Shown in pieces: positions 55,880 through 63,714 of a DNA stretch of 64,000 nt. The notes under the pieces are model-generated. The model had not been told where the DNA came from and searched no databases. It saw only the letters and a list, made by a program, of their open reading frames with translations. Location: the NCBI RefSeq assembly GCF_003586445.1, contig NZ_CP030028.1, positions 4,296,001 through 4,360,000 of the forward strand, in the 5' to 3' direction. Made by a program: the position numbers and the translations under genes. The DNA is from Bacillus sp. Y1 (GTDB lineage: Bacteria; Bacillota; Bacilli; Bacillales; Cytobacillaceae). Position 1 is the stretch's first letter. Every line of letters starts with the position of its first letter.

Positions 55880-57208
55880 TTATGCTTCGACTTTCGTGAA
55901 GAATTGTGGTAAGTGCTCTTTGTGAGCTTCTAACATTTCATCAACGATTTGCTTAGCAAGCTTATCAGATTGCACAAGCGGGTTAATCGTTAATGCAAGA
56001 ACGGCTTTCTTGTAGTCTCCTGTTACTGCTGCTTCTGCTGCCACTCTTTCAAAAGACTTGATTTGTTGTACAAGTCCTCTTACTGCTACTGGAAGGTCTC
56101 CTACAGCGATTGGCTTAGGACCCTCTTTTGTAATGATACAGTTTACTTCTACAGCTGAGTCATCTTCAATGCTAGCGATCGCTCCGTTGTTACGAGTGTT
56201 TACTGGTTGGATATCACGCTTGTCATTGTAGATTGAGTTGATTAAGTTACATGCTGCGTCACTGTAGTATGCTCCGCCACGCTTTTCTAATTGTGGTGGC
56301 TTGATGTCTAAGTTTGGATCTTTGTATAGTTCGAATAGGTCTTTTTCAAGAGCTTGAACTACTTCTGCACGTGTTCCTTCTGCTGCTGCTTTTTCATGTT
56401 CTTCTTGAAGCATTTCACCTGTTTTATAGTAATAACGGTGGTATCCACATGGAATAACCCCTACACCTTTGATGAAGTCAGGCTCCCATGATAGACCTGA
56501 AATGTTCTTCATTGTCATTGCATTTTCTGGATCAGCCATTGCTTCAATTACTTGATCCATTACACTTACACCATCAAGATATACATTTAGTCCGTATACC
56601 ATGTGGTTTAGACCAGCGAAGTCAACATGTACGCGCTCAGGCTCAACTTTCAATGCTTTTGCAATTCCCATTCTCATACCGATTGGAACATTACATAGGC
56701 CCACTACTTTTTTAATATTACTGTGGCGTAGAACCGCTTCTGTTACCATACCAGCTGGATTTGTGAAGTTGATTAACCATGCGTTCGGGCAAAGCTCTTC
56801 AATATCCTTACAAATATCAAGGATGATAGGAATCGTACGAAGACCTTTGAATAGTCCACCAGGGCCGTTTGTTTCTTGACCAATTACGTTATATTTTAAA
56901 GGAATTCTTTCGTCTTTCGCACGAGCGTCAAGTAGACCTACACGGAATTGAGTCGTAACGAAATCTGCACCCTTTAACGCTTCTCTTCTATCTAAAGTTA
57001 AGTGAATCTCCATTGGAACACCAGCTTTAGCAACCATACGCTTTGCAAGATTTCCAACGATTTCTAATTTTTCTTTCCCAGCTTCTATATCAACTAACCA
57101 AAGTTCTCTAACAGGTAGCTCTTCATATCTTTTAATAAATCCTTCGATTAATTCTGGAGTATAACTTGAACCTCCGCCAATAGTGACGATCTTAATACCT
57201 TTACTCAT
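55880..57208 (-). CDS. GH4 6-phospho-beta-glucosidase (LicH/CelF type)
   Basis: GH4 enzymes cleave phospho-glucosides by an NAD- and Mn-dependent oxidation-elimination mechanism. The 442 residues begin [23 protein letters not shown] (NAD fold). They have [43 protein letters not shown] and [15 protein letters not shown]; the metal Cys is in GLCNVPIG and the His in CGYHRYYYK. This matches B. subtilis LicH. AGGAGG precedes the ATG. It is divergent from an RpiR-type regulator and would act on phosphorylated cello- or lichenan sugars. Confidence 0.93.
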   Translation of the reverse strand: MSKGIKIVTIGGGSSYTPELIEGFIKRYEELPVRELWLVDIEAGKEKLEIVGNLAKRMVAKAGVPMEIHLTLDRREALKGADFVTTQFRVGLLDARAKDERIPLKYNVIGQETNGPGGLFKGLRTIPIILDICKDIEELCPNAWLINFTNPAGMVTEAVLRHSNIKKVVGLCNVPIGMRMGIAKALKVEPERVHVDFAGLNHMVYGLNVYLDGVSVMDQVIEAMADPENAMTMKNISGLSWEPDFIKGVGVIPCGYHRYYYKTGEMLQEEHEKAAAEGTRAEVVQALEKDLFELYKDPNLDIKPPQLEKRGGAYYSDAACNLINSIYNDKRDIQPVNTRNNGAIASIEDDSAVEVNCIITKEGPKPIAVGDLPVAVRGLVQQIKSFERVAAEAAVTGDYKKAVLALTINPLVQSDKLAKQIVDEMLEAHKEHLPQFFTKVEA

Positions 57209-57405
57209 TGTTCATCCTCCTAAATAAGTACTGATTTACTAACACCTATTTTAGAGGGAAAAGGAACTTTTGAATATAGTTTTGGAAGCGTTTGATTTGT
57301 TTCACACGAAAAGGCATTTGTTCCATAAAAATAACACTGTGTTTCTCTCTTAGTGTATAATAATAAAAGTGAAAAAAAGCGGGAACATGTAAGGGAGAGA
57401 AGGCT

Positions 57406-58161
57406 TTGTTTACGAATGAAGTAATTGCAACATTCAACGAACTAGAGATGCTACTTTACAACTACATAACACAAAATAAAGAGAAAGTGGTATACATGCG
57501 TATCCGCGATCTAGCAGATGAAACCCATGTATCCACCTCAACGATCATGCGTTTTTGCAGGAAATTAAATTGTGATGGATTTTCGGAATTTAAAGTAAAA
57601 CTAAAGCTATTAATTGATGAAAAAAATGAGCCAAGCATAAAAAGCAGCCAGCATGTGTTAGCAGAGTTTTTTGAACGAACGCAAAATGAAAAATTCACTT
57701 CGAAATTAGAGGAAGCTGCAGAGGTAATTGCCAACGCAGATAGCGTAATTTTTATCGGGATTGGTAGTTCAGGGATTCTTGCCGAGTACGGAGCAAGATA
57801 TTTTTCAAGTTTAGGGAAGTTCTCCATGTATATTAAAGATCCATTTATGCCGATTCACGCAAACTTGAATAATAGTATAACCATTGCCCTTTCTGTTTCA
57901 GGTGAAGGGAACTACACCATCTCTCATATCCACCAGTTAAAAGGAAAAGGAAGCAAAATTATAAGCATTACCAACAATCGTCAATCCACAATTGCCAAAC
58001 TAGCTGATGTGAATATTTCTTATTACGTCTCTGAAGAATTTGTAGACCACTCAAATGTAACAACACAAATTCCAGTAATCTATATATTAGAAGAAACTGC
58101 TCGACTTGTATATGAGTTGGGTAGGAAGAAGAACTACGAAGAAACCCCTCCTATGCAATAA
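57406..58161 (+). CDS. MurR/RpiR-family regulator
   Basis: This 251-residue regulator has an N-terminal HTH_6 domain (LEMLLYNYITQNKEKVVYMRIRDLADETHVSTSTIMRFCRKLNCDGFSEFK) and a C-terminal SIS sugar-phosphate domain (SVIFIGIGSSGILAEYGARYFSSL, then ISITNNRQSTIAKLADVNI). The start is TTG 57406, with GGGAGAGAAGG upstream. It is divergent from the GH4 gene across 197 bases, so it most likely senses a phosphorylated sugar and controls that gene. Whether it activates or represses cannot be seen. Confidence 0.92.
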   Translation: MFTNEVIATFNELEMLLYNYITQNKEKVVYMRIRDLADETHVSTSTIMRFCRKLNCDGFSEFKVKLKLLIDEKNEPSIKSSQHVLAEFFERTQNEKFTSKLEEAAEVIANADSVIFIGIGSSGILAEYGARYFSSLGKFSMYIKDPFMPIHANLNNSITIALSVSGEGNYTISHIHQLKGKGSKIISITNNRQSTIAKLADVNISYYVSEEFVDHSNVTTQIPVIYILEETARLVYELGRKKNYEETPPMQ

Positions 58162-58172
58162 ATTACCATAGA

Positions 58173-58206
58173 AGAGCTCCGAGCCAAAAGCTCGGAGCGT
58201 ATTTTA
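58173..58206 (+). terminator. Intrinsic terminator of the RpiR gene
   Basis: GCTCCGAGC pairs with GCTCGGAGC around five bases and is followed by GTATTTTAT. The 220 bases beyond it (58207-58426) show only AT-rich sequence and the GAGGTG site of the next gene. Confidence 0.85.
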
Positions 58207-58426
58207 TATTATCTTCTTAAAGTAAAGTCCCCTCCATTAGAACTTCAACTAAAATGTGTAATAATCCCTCTTGGATAAACACACGAATTAAATTTATTAC
58301 CATTTCGAACATATTACGTACTATTCTCTTTTTCTGCCAAAATTTCTTGTATACAGAATTTTCAATATGTTAAAGTTGAAGAGATTGAAAGAAAATAAAG
58401 ACAAATAAAGCAACTGAGGTGAAAAC

Positions 58427-58996
58427 TTGAATAGCAATATGAACCAATTATTTGAAAAGCAAAAGAGTGCTCATGTGCTGTATCCCTATAATGGAATAGA
58501 GGAATACATTAAACAAGTTGTGAGCTTTATTCAACACGGGATTTCGGTGGGAGAATACGTTATTCTTATAGAAAATGACCGTGTCTACCCAATTATACAA
58601 AAAGAACTGAGCAAACGGTTAAATAAGGACCAATTGGAGTTTGTTCATCGTGTAAACAACTACGATTTCTATTATTCAAGTGGAAGCTACCATCCACCAG
58701 CCATAACTGAGTATTTTAATAAAATGGTACAGCCATATGTAGAAAATAAAATTTCATTTCGATCATGGGCTCATGTTGAGTGGGCCAGTATGAAAGATCC
58801 GCTTCATTTGATAGAGGACTTTGAGAAAATTGTAGACGAAGCTGTAAATACAATTTCTTTTCCATTAATTTGTGCATATGCAGGAGAGAGAATGCCAGAT
58901 TACCTTACTACTATGTTGATGGAAACCCATCCATATGTTCTATTAAAAGATGATATCATTATCTCCGAACAATACCAGCCAATAAAGGATCTCTAA
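58427..58996 (+). CDS. MEDS-domain (DcmR-like sensory) protein
   Basis: The 189-residue soluble protein resembles the MEDS sensory domain: AHVLYPYNGIEEYIKQVVSFIQHGISVGEYVILIEND, a SYHPPAITEYF segment and SFRSWAHVEWASM, ending CAYAGERMPDYL. MEDS proteins bind hydrocarbon-derived or other ligands; Bacillus members often sit near stress or kinase genes. No kinase or DNA-binding domain is fused. The start is TTG 58427, with GAGGTG five bases upstream. It is monocistronic. The role is unknown. Confidence 0.82.
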   Translation: MNSNMNQLFEKQKSAHVLYPYNGIEEYIKQVVSFIQHGISVGEYVILIENDRVYPIIQKELSKRLNKDQLEFVHRVNNYDFYYSSGSYHPPAITEYFNKMVQPYVENKISFRSWAHVEWASMKDPLHLIEDFEKIVDEAVNTISFPLICAYAGERMPDYLTTMLMETHPYVLLKDDIIISEQYQPIKDL

Positions 58997-59000
58997 AAAA

Positions 59001-59033
59001 AAGATGGTTAATCATCTTGGATCAACCATCTTT
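59001..59033. terminator. Bidirectional terminator between MEDS and carbonic anhydrase genes
   Basis: AAGATGGTT pairs with AACCATCTT; A/T runs flank both sides of the stem where the two genes converge. Confidence 0.85.
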
Positions 59034-59055
59034 AATATCATAAGACAATTGCTAT

Positions 59056-59883
59056 TTAGCTTTTTATGACTTTACGATTATTTAGAGATTGAACTGGACG
59101 ATGATCGTCAGGGAAAATCTGTCGAAATGCTTCAATTTGTTCTTTTGACATTTCAATCGGCATTTCAAAAATGGTCCATTTTACCTCTTCTGTACAAGGT
59201 GGGGTTGTTAATGAACCCTCATAGTGAAACGCAGTTTGATCTACAGGTAGCAAAGCTTTTAAATCAACTGGCTCATTAATGGCGATATCTTTGTCTGTTT
59301 TTTCATTCGGTAGGATATCCCATATAGTTGCTAAACTATTATTTTCTTCACCTTCCTGAATCATCACTCCAAGGACAGCAATCTTTCCATCTGCATCTTT
59401 ATGTACAAGGTGAAGCTCCATTTCATAATTTTCACCGTTAAATTCATGCTCACTTGGAGTATGGAAATGGAATTGAGCAAGCTTGTATTCCTTCCCCTCA
59501 ATAAGAATGTTGCTACTGCCACTAGCAGCATTTGCCTGTACAGTATGGCCATTGTTAATGAGCGAAAATGACGTTGGCTCATAATTGATTTGAAGGTCTC
59601 CTTCAACCTCTTCAGTTTCAACTTGCGAAAATTCAATGTTAATTGGCGATTGTTCACTACCATTTACACAGGCTATGTTAGCGGGATCTAATTCCCCCCA
59701 GTGCTCGGGGCTGGTTTCCCCCTCGTATGACCAATGAGCAGAATCATTTTCAGTTGCTTTAGTGTTCTTATCAGTTACCTGCTCCTCTTTTGATTGGGTA
59801 GTTGTTATAGTCTGTTGTGAACAAGCTCCTACTGCAGAAATTAACATCATAGCTAAAATTGGATAAACGAGTATCTTTTTCAT
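59056..59883 (-). CDS. Alpha-class carbonic anhydrase, lipoprotein
   Basis: It interconverts CO2 and bicarbonate outside the cytoplasm. The 275 residues from ATG 59883 have a lipobox (ISAVGAC, Cys near 20), a Ser/Thr/Lys-rich linker, then the alpha-CA fold. HWSYEGETSPEHW comes first, then NGSEQSPINI, the zinc His pair in AQFHFHTPSEHEF, the third His in MELHLVHKD, and GSLTTPPCTEEVKW. All zinc ligands are present. I chose ATG 59883, with GGGGAAAG eight bases upstream. It is monocistronic. Secreted alpha-CAs are uncommon in Bacillaceae and may help pH or CO2 handling (inference). Confidence 0.94.
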   Translation of the reverse strand: MKKILVYPILAMMLISAVGACSQQTITTTQSKEEQVTDKNTKATENDSAHWSYEGETSPEHWGELDPANIACVNGSEQSPINIEFSQVETEEVEGDLQINYEPTSFSLINNGHTVQANAASGSSNILIEGKEYKLAQFHFHTPSEHEFNGENYEMELHLVHKDADGKIAVLGVMIQEGEENNSLATIWDILPNEKTDKDIAINEPVDLKALLPVDQTAFHYEGSLTTPPCTEEVKWTIFEMPIEMSKEQIEAFRQIFPDDHRPVQSLNNRKVIKS

Positions 59884-60091
59884 ATCTGTGTCTTTCCCCA
59901 TTTCTGTTTTCTAAAGAAACTATACAAATAAGATACTAAATATCCAATAAAATACATATACCCAATTTCTAGGTGTACCGCTTACATTATTACAATTGGG
60001 TGAATTTTACTATCTAAACTTTTAATGGAAGTCTCCGTTACTTAAAGAAGAGTGATGCAATCCTATTAAAATGTTCTAAATTATTTTTGCG

Positions 60092-60120
60092 TAAAAAAAC
60101 CGTAGAGATTCTCTACAGTT
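60092..60120 (-). terminator. Intrinsic terminator of the 60.2-60.5 kb gene
   Basis: On the minus strand AACTGTAGAGA pairs with TCTCTACGGTT and is followed by TTTTTAC. Confidence 0.85.
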
Positions 60121-60150
60121 CTTATCACTTCATTATAACTAATTAAATAG

Positions 60151-60507
60151 CTAGAAGATGTTAGGTCCAAAAATTCGTAATTGCGAAGCTCCCTTTTTAC
60201 GAACCTGTTCACGGGAACTTGAATCATCATTTATGGTTTTTCTCATCTTACTTTTACCACCAGTAAGCTCCTCCATTTTTTTTACTGCTGTTTCAAATTC
60301 TGATTGGGACAGTTGTTTTGTTGCAAGAAGGGAACATAATACGGCGTAAGCAATAGGTCTTGTATCTACATCAATATTCACATGTACATCGACATCTGAA
60401 TTACCGCTATGTCCAATGCTCGCCTGATTACTATCTAAATCTGAACTCCCCTTATTACGAAACTGGTAGACATTCCTCTTGCTATTCCATTCTGGATTTT
60501 CAATCAT
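60151..60507 (-). CDS. Small acidic/basic protein, possible spore-surface protein
   Basis: I do not recognise a firm family. The 118 residues start IENPEWNSKRNVYQFRN, contain an alternating Asp/Val stretch (SGNSDVDVHVNIDVDT) followed by a short hydrophobic segment (PIAYAVLCSLLATKQL), and end in a basic tail (SKMRKTIND, then RKKGASQLRIF). The Asp/Val alternation before a hydrophobic patch recalls CotX/CotV-like spore coat domains, but this is a weak resemblance. The 61-base gap to the next gene upstream holds a terminator. Its motif is shared with that neighbour. GGAGG precedes the ATG. Confidence 0.65.
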   Translation of the reverse strand: MIENPEWNSKRNVYQFRNKGSSDLDSNQASIGHSGNSDVDVHVNIDVDTRPIAYAVLCSLLATKQLSQSEFETAVKKMEELTGGKSKMRKTINDDSSSREQVRKKGASQLRIFGPNIF

Positions 60508-60523
60508 TGTCTACCCTCCTTTG

Positions 60524-60559
60524 TAAAATAGACAAGAATGGAATATCCAATCTTGTCTT
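60524..60559 (-). terminator. Intrinsic terminator of the 60.6-60.9 kb gene
   Basis: On the minus strand AGACAAGA pairs with TCTTGTCT around 13 bases and is followed by ATTTTAC. Confidence 0.78.
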
Positions 60560-60567
60560 ATTCTCAA

Positions 60568-60936
60568 TTAATCTTGTTCAACATCCTGCTCAACATCTTG
60601 GTTGTTATCTTGATCCTGATCCTGTTCTGAATCTGCATTTGCTCTAGAACGAGAGCGAACACGCGCATTAGAATCAGAGTCAACGTCAATGTTCAGGTCG
60701 ACTCTTGCATTTCCTGAATTAGTAATTTTAGCAACGTTTGTATTTTTATCAACGTTTTTTACATCATTTTCGTTTTGTACATCTGTTCTTAAATCATTAT
60801 CAATGTCAGAATCAAATTCTACATTTGAATTAGATCTGCTTTCGCTGTCAGAACGACTCTTACTCTTACTTTGACTATTCCCTCCCCTGCTTTCTTCATT
60901 GTTACTACCACGTCTTGGAAACCAAATATTACTCAT
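60568..60936 (-). CDS. Low-complexity Ser/Asn/Asp/Arg protein
   Basis: The 122-residue protein starts SNIWFPRRGSNNEESRGGN and continues with Ser/Lys/Arg runs (QSKSKSRSDSESRSNSN) and a stretch sharing the neighbour's motif (SGNARVDLNIDVDSDSN). It ends with acidic Gln/Asp repeats (QDQDQDNNQDVEQDVEQD). I chose ATG 60936, with AGGAGG seven bases upstream; the longer frame would start in unrelated sequence. It lacks a signal peptide. Composition resembles CotG- or coat-associated low-complexity proteins; function unknown. Confidence 0.7.
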   Translation of the reverse strand: MSNIWFPRRGSNNEESRGGNSQSKSKSRSDSESRSNSNVEFDSDIDNDLRTDVQNENDVKNVDKNTNVAKITNSGNARVDLNIDVDSDSNARVRSRSRANADSEQDQDQDNNQDVEQDVEQD

Positions 60937-61154
60937 CCATATTCCTCCTAATATTTTTCTCATGATTAATATATTAATTAATCTTAAAGATGAATGGACA
61001 AGCATCATAGGACAAGTGTGGAAATTTAAACCTGAAAAGTTGAATGACAAAAATGCATCCACTTATTAAGGAATGCCCCCATCGAAATCGGAAAGATAAA
61101 AAAATTATGGAAATAAGTGGTTGACGAAGTAGTGATGGACAATTATTATTAAAC

Positions 61155-61168
61155 TTAACTCGGGTTAA
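61155..61168 (+). promoter_or_regulatory. Palindrome 1, candidate TetR operator
   Basis: TTAACTCGGGTTAA: arms TTAAC and GTTAA around TCGG, about 26 bases (centre to centre) from a second palindrome, upstream of the membrane protein-TetR pair. Confidence 0.6.
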
Positions 61169-61181
61169 TTAATAAACTAAG

Positions 61182-61193
61182 GTTAATATTAAC
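61182..61193 (+). promoter_or_regulatory. Palindrome 2, candidate TetR operator
   Basis: GTTAATATTAAC is a perfect 12-base palindrome sharing the GTTAA arm with palindrome 1. It lies just before the GGGGG ribosome site of the next gene. Confidence 0.6.
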
Positions 61194-61210
61194 TGAAATG
61201 GGGGTTACTA

Positions 61211-61867
61211 ATGTATACATCCTTAACCAAAACAATTGAAAAGATAAATTGGAAACATTGGCTTTTCTTTTTCCTATTATCTCAGTCAATCTATATCTTG
61301 ATGTTATCTACAATCATTCCTAAAATTTCACTTGAGACCGGAGGAATGAAAACTTTTGATATGATGCCCCTAGGATACTCTTACCACTATGCAAATTCAT
61401 TTCTGTCCCAACTAACTGAGCATGGATATCGTTTGTATAAGTATGTTCAGTTACCTTTGGATATTTTCTTTCCTATTTTCAATTTTGCTGCAGGATCCTG
61501 TATGTTGGTTTTACTACTAGGTTCGTACTCTAAATTAAAAAGAGAGAAGCGAACTTTCCAATTTTTTTTATGGATACCTCTGTTTTTTTCGTTTTTAGCT
61601 ATGCTTTGTGATTATTTAGAGAACATTCTGATCTTCACCATGCTTTCTATTAAAGAAAATATTCCAATCATTATCGTATCAACAGCTAATGTATTTACCA
61701 TTATAAAGAGCATGTCCACAACAATATTTTATTCTATTTGTTTACTAATTTTTATCCTCATTAGTGTTAGTTGGGTTCAATATAAAATAAGGGAGAAGAA
61801 AAAACTTGGAAAACTTCAGTATACGGGAGAAGAAAAAAGCACAATTGAAGATGGCAATCCTAGTTGA
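61211..61867 (+). CDS. Four-helix membrane protein of unknown function
   Basis: I do not recognise a named family. The 218 residues have four hydrophobic segments: WLFFFLLSQSIYILMLSTI, PLDIFFPIFNFAAGSCMLVLLLG, FFLWIPLFFSFLAMLCDYLENILI and TTIFYSICLLIFILISVSWV. The first loop has DMMPLGYSYHYANSFLSQLTEHG. The CDYLEN and loop arrangement recall small membrane proteins found beside TetR regulators. GGGGG precedes the ATG. Its 3' end overlaps the TetR gene by 62 bases, so they are one unit and the protein is the regulator's likely target. Confidence 0.8.
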   Translation: MYTSLTKTIEKINWKHWLFFFLLSQSIYILMLSTIIPKISLETGGMKTFDMMPLGYSYHYANSFLSQLTEHGYRLYKYVQLPLDIFFPIFNFAAGSCMLVLLLGSYSKLKREKRTFQFFLWIPLFFSFLAMLCDYLENILIFTMLSIKENIPIIIVSTANVFTIIKSMSTTIFYSICLLIFILISVSWVQYKIREKKKLGKLQYTGEEKSTIEDGNPS

Positions 61868-62417
61868 AATGCTTAGATTGCTGAAAACAAAAGAACTTAC
61901 TGATATATCTGTTGAAGAGTTATGTCAAAATATCCAAACTACCAAAGTAACGTTTTTTAAATACTTTCGCTATAAGGAGCAAGTTCTTGACTACTTTGTA
62001 ATTAGATGGCTTTATGAAAGAAGCAATGAGATCCATTGTCAACACTTCAATGGTATAAAAGGAATCCTCCATATTTTTCAAACTATAAGTGAAGATACCC
62101 TAGGTAAAAAAATCATGGTTTCTCTAGTTCATTACTACTCAAAACTTAAAGAAAAACCAACTATTATGGAGATTACTCCCTATGAATATTATTTATTTAA
62201 CAAAGAGGCTTTTCAAAATAAGGTAAAACCTTTGGTGCTAACCCAAATTTTTATCTATTACCTTTCCCAAATTGAATCTATCAATGAATCAGATTATTAT
62301 CATAAATCTTGCCAGCTACTTGCATTAATGTACGGTGTACCTATTCAAACGCATATTATGGAAATCGAAGGTATGTATTCATTTTATAAAATAGGGGTTA
62401 AAAGTATTTTAGGATAA
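61806..62417 (+). CDS. TetR-family regulator
   Basis: This 203-residue regulator has an N-terminal TetR-type helix-turn-helix (KMAILVEMLRLLKTKELTDISVEELCQNIQTTKVTFFKYFRYKEQVLDYFVIRW). The usual Tyr-x-x-Phe is present as FFKYF, where most members have LYHYF. The C-terminal ligand domain is unrelated to known ones by eye. The start is TTG 61806, with GGGAGAAG about eight bases upstream, inside the membrane protein gene. It probably represses the pair via the two palindromes before 61200. Confidence 0.85.
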   Translation: MENFSIREKKKAQLKMAILVEMLRLLKTKELTDISVEELCQNIQTTKVTFFKYFRYKEQVLDYFVIRWLYERSNEIHCQHFNGIKGILHIFQTISEDTLGKKIMVSLVHYYSKLKEKPTIMEITPYEYYLFNKEAFQNKVKPLVLTQIFIYYLSQIESINESDYYHKSCQLLALMYGVPIQTHIMEIEGMYSFYKIGVKSILG

Positions 62418-62437
62418 AGTTCATTCTTATACACTTT

Positions 62438-62476
62438 AAAAAAAGGAGTATCCCTGTTTCGAGATACTCCTTTTAC
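62438..62476. terminator. Bidirectional terminator between TetR and CDF genes
   Basis: AAGGAGTATC pairs with GATACTCCTT around nine or ten bases; A/T runs flank both sides where the genes converge. Confidence 0.9.
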
Positions 62477-62479
62477 TCC

Positions 62480-63376
62480 TTAACTAATTTTAGTTAACCT
62501 TTCTAATTCTAGGGGTTCAACATGTACATGAACATTATATACTTCATGCTTAATCTTAAGTTCATTTTCAACCCTTGTAGAGATGTGATGAGCTTCCTTT
62601 AGGCTAAGGTCCGAGCGAACCAAAATTACAGCATCCACCACTTGATTGTTCCCATAATTTCTAGCTTTAATATCCTTAACTTCTTTCACTCCTTGAGTGT
62701 TAAGAATGGTTTCCTTATAAGTCATAATCTCCTCTTCGTCAAATCCGTCAGTTAAGTGATGAGAAGCCTCTCTAAAGATTTCCCATGCAGTTTTACAAAT
62801 TATTACACCGATAAGAACAGCTGTTAAGGGATCAAACCACGGAAGGTTTAATTGTGCACCCAAGATACCAACTACAGTTCCTATACTTACTAAGGCATCT
62901 GATAAGTTATCTTTAGCAGCCGCCATAACAGAGTGACTTTTGATTTCTCTTGCTAGATTTCTATTATAGCGATAAACAAAATACATAATGATGGCAGAGA
63001 ACAAGCCAATCCATGCAGATATTAAATCAGGGGACTCATGACTACCAATAACAAACGTATGAATTGCCTCATAAACAACATTTACCCCCACAGCAGCCAT
63101 AATAAATGATGCAACCATGGAAGCAACTGTTTCTGCTTTCCAATGCCCGTAGGGATGGTTTCTATCAGCCGGCTTCTGTGCAAATTTCAAACCGATTAAT
63201 ACAGCCATAGAAGCTACAATATCTGTCCCGTTATTAAGGCCGTCTGCCCTTAATGCTTCTGATCCTGACCATAGACCAACCACTACCTTAAGTATTGATA
63301 AGAATATATAAGTAATAATACTAATAATTGCCCCTGTTTCTCCACGTTTGAGGTCTCTATATTTTCCTTCCTCCAA
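62480..63376 (-). CDS. Cation diffusion facilitator (Zn/Co/Mn/Fe exporter)
   Basis: The 298-residue CDF transporter has six hydrophobic helices. It carries SEALRADGLNNGTDIVASM on helix 2 (an Asp metal site) and NHPYGHWKAETVASM, where His follows in HWKAE. SHSVMAAAKDNLSDALVSIGTV holds the helix-5 Asp site, and a cytoplasmic domain follows (KARNYGNNQVVDAVILVR, and HVHVEPLELERL). It resembles Bacillus YdfM/YeaB or MneP/MneS, which export manganese or iron. TTG 63376 with GGGAGG eight bases upstream is preferred over the in-frame TTG at 63397. It is monocistronic, with no metal regulator nearby. Confidence 0.92.
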   Translation of the reverse strand: MEEGKYRDLKRGETGAIISIITYIFLSILKVVVGLWSGSEALRADGLNNGTDIVASMAVLIGLKFAQKPADRNHPYGHWKAETVASMVASFIMAAVGVNVVYEAIHTFVIGSHESPDLISAWIGLFSAIIMYFVYRYNRNLAREIKSHSVMAAAKDNLSDALVSIGTVVGILGAQLNLPWFDPLTAVLIGVIICKTAWEIFREASHHLTDGFDEEEIMTYKETILNTQGVKEVKDIKARNYGNNQVVDAVILVRSDLSLKEAHHISTRVENELKIKHEVYNVHVHVEPLELERLTKIS

Positions 63377-63714
63377 CAAAACTACCTCCCTTACCAAGCC
63401 AATCTATATTAGCAAAGTAAAATCGTGTGGGTCTACAGCAACCTTTTTTGAATGATAAACAAAATCTAACCTAGGGATAACTATGTTTCGCAAGGTAAAA
63501 ACTAATGTATTAATCAAAAGAGTTGAACATTCATATTTGTAAAAATACAAGGTAACTTTATTTTCCTAAAATAAGAAAAGCAACATCAATAATAAAAGGC
63601 ACTAATCCTTTTAGATCAGCACCTCCGTTTACTACCCTCTGTACAAACTAAATTTTGTAGTTTTATTCAAGTAAATAAATGCATCCGTCATCCACTTTGA
63701 AATGATAGCATCTA
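63377..63714. other. Intergenic stretch without a recognised feature
   Basis: The 338 bases between the CDF gene and the partial membrane-protein gene are AT-rich. I see no open frame with a ribosome site, no clear hairpin with a T-run and no known RNA motif. Confidence 0.5.

Noticed and set aside
57209..57405. A cre site in the GH4/RpiR divergent region (GGAAGCGTTTGAT)
   Set aside because: It matches only the central half of the cre consensus; four defined positions differ.
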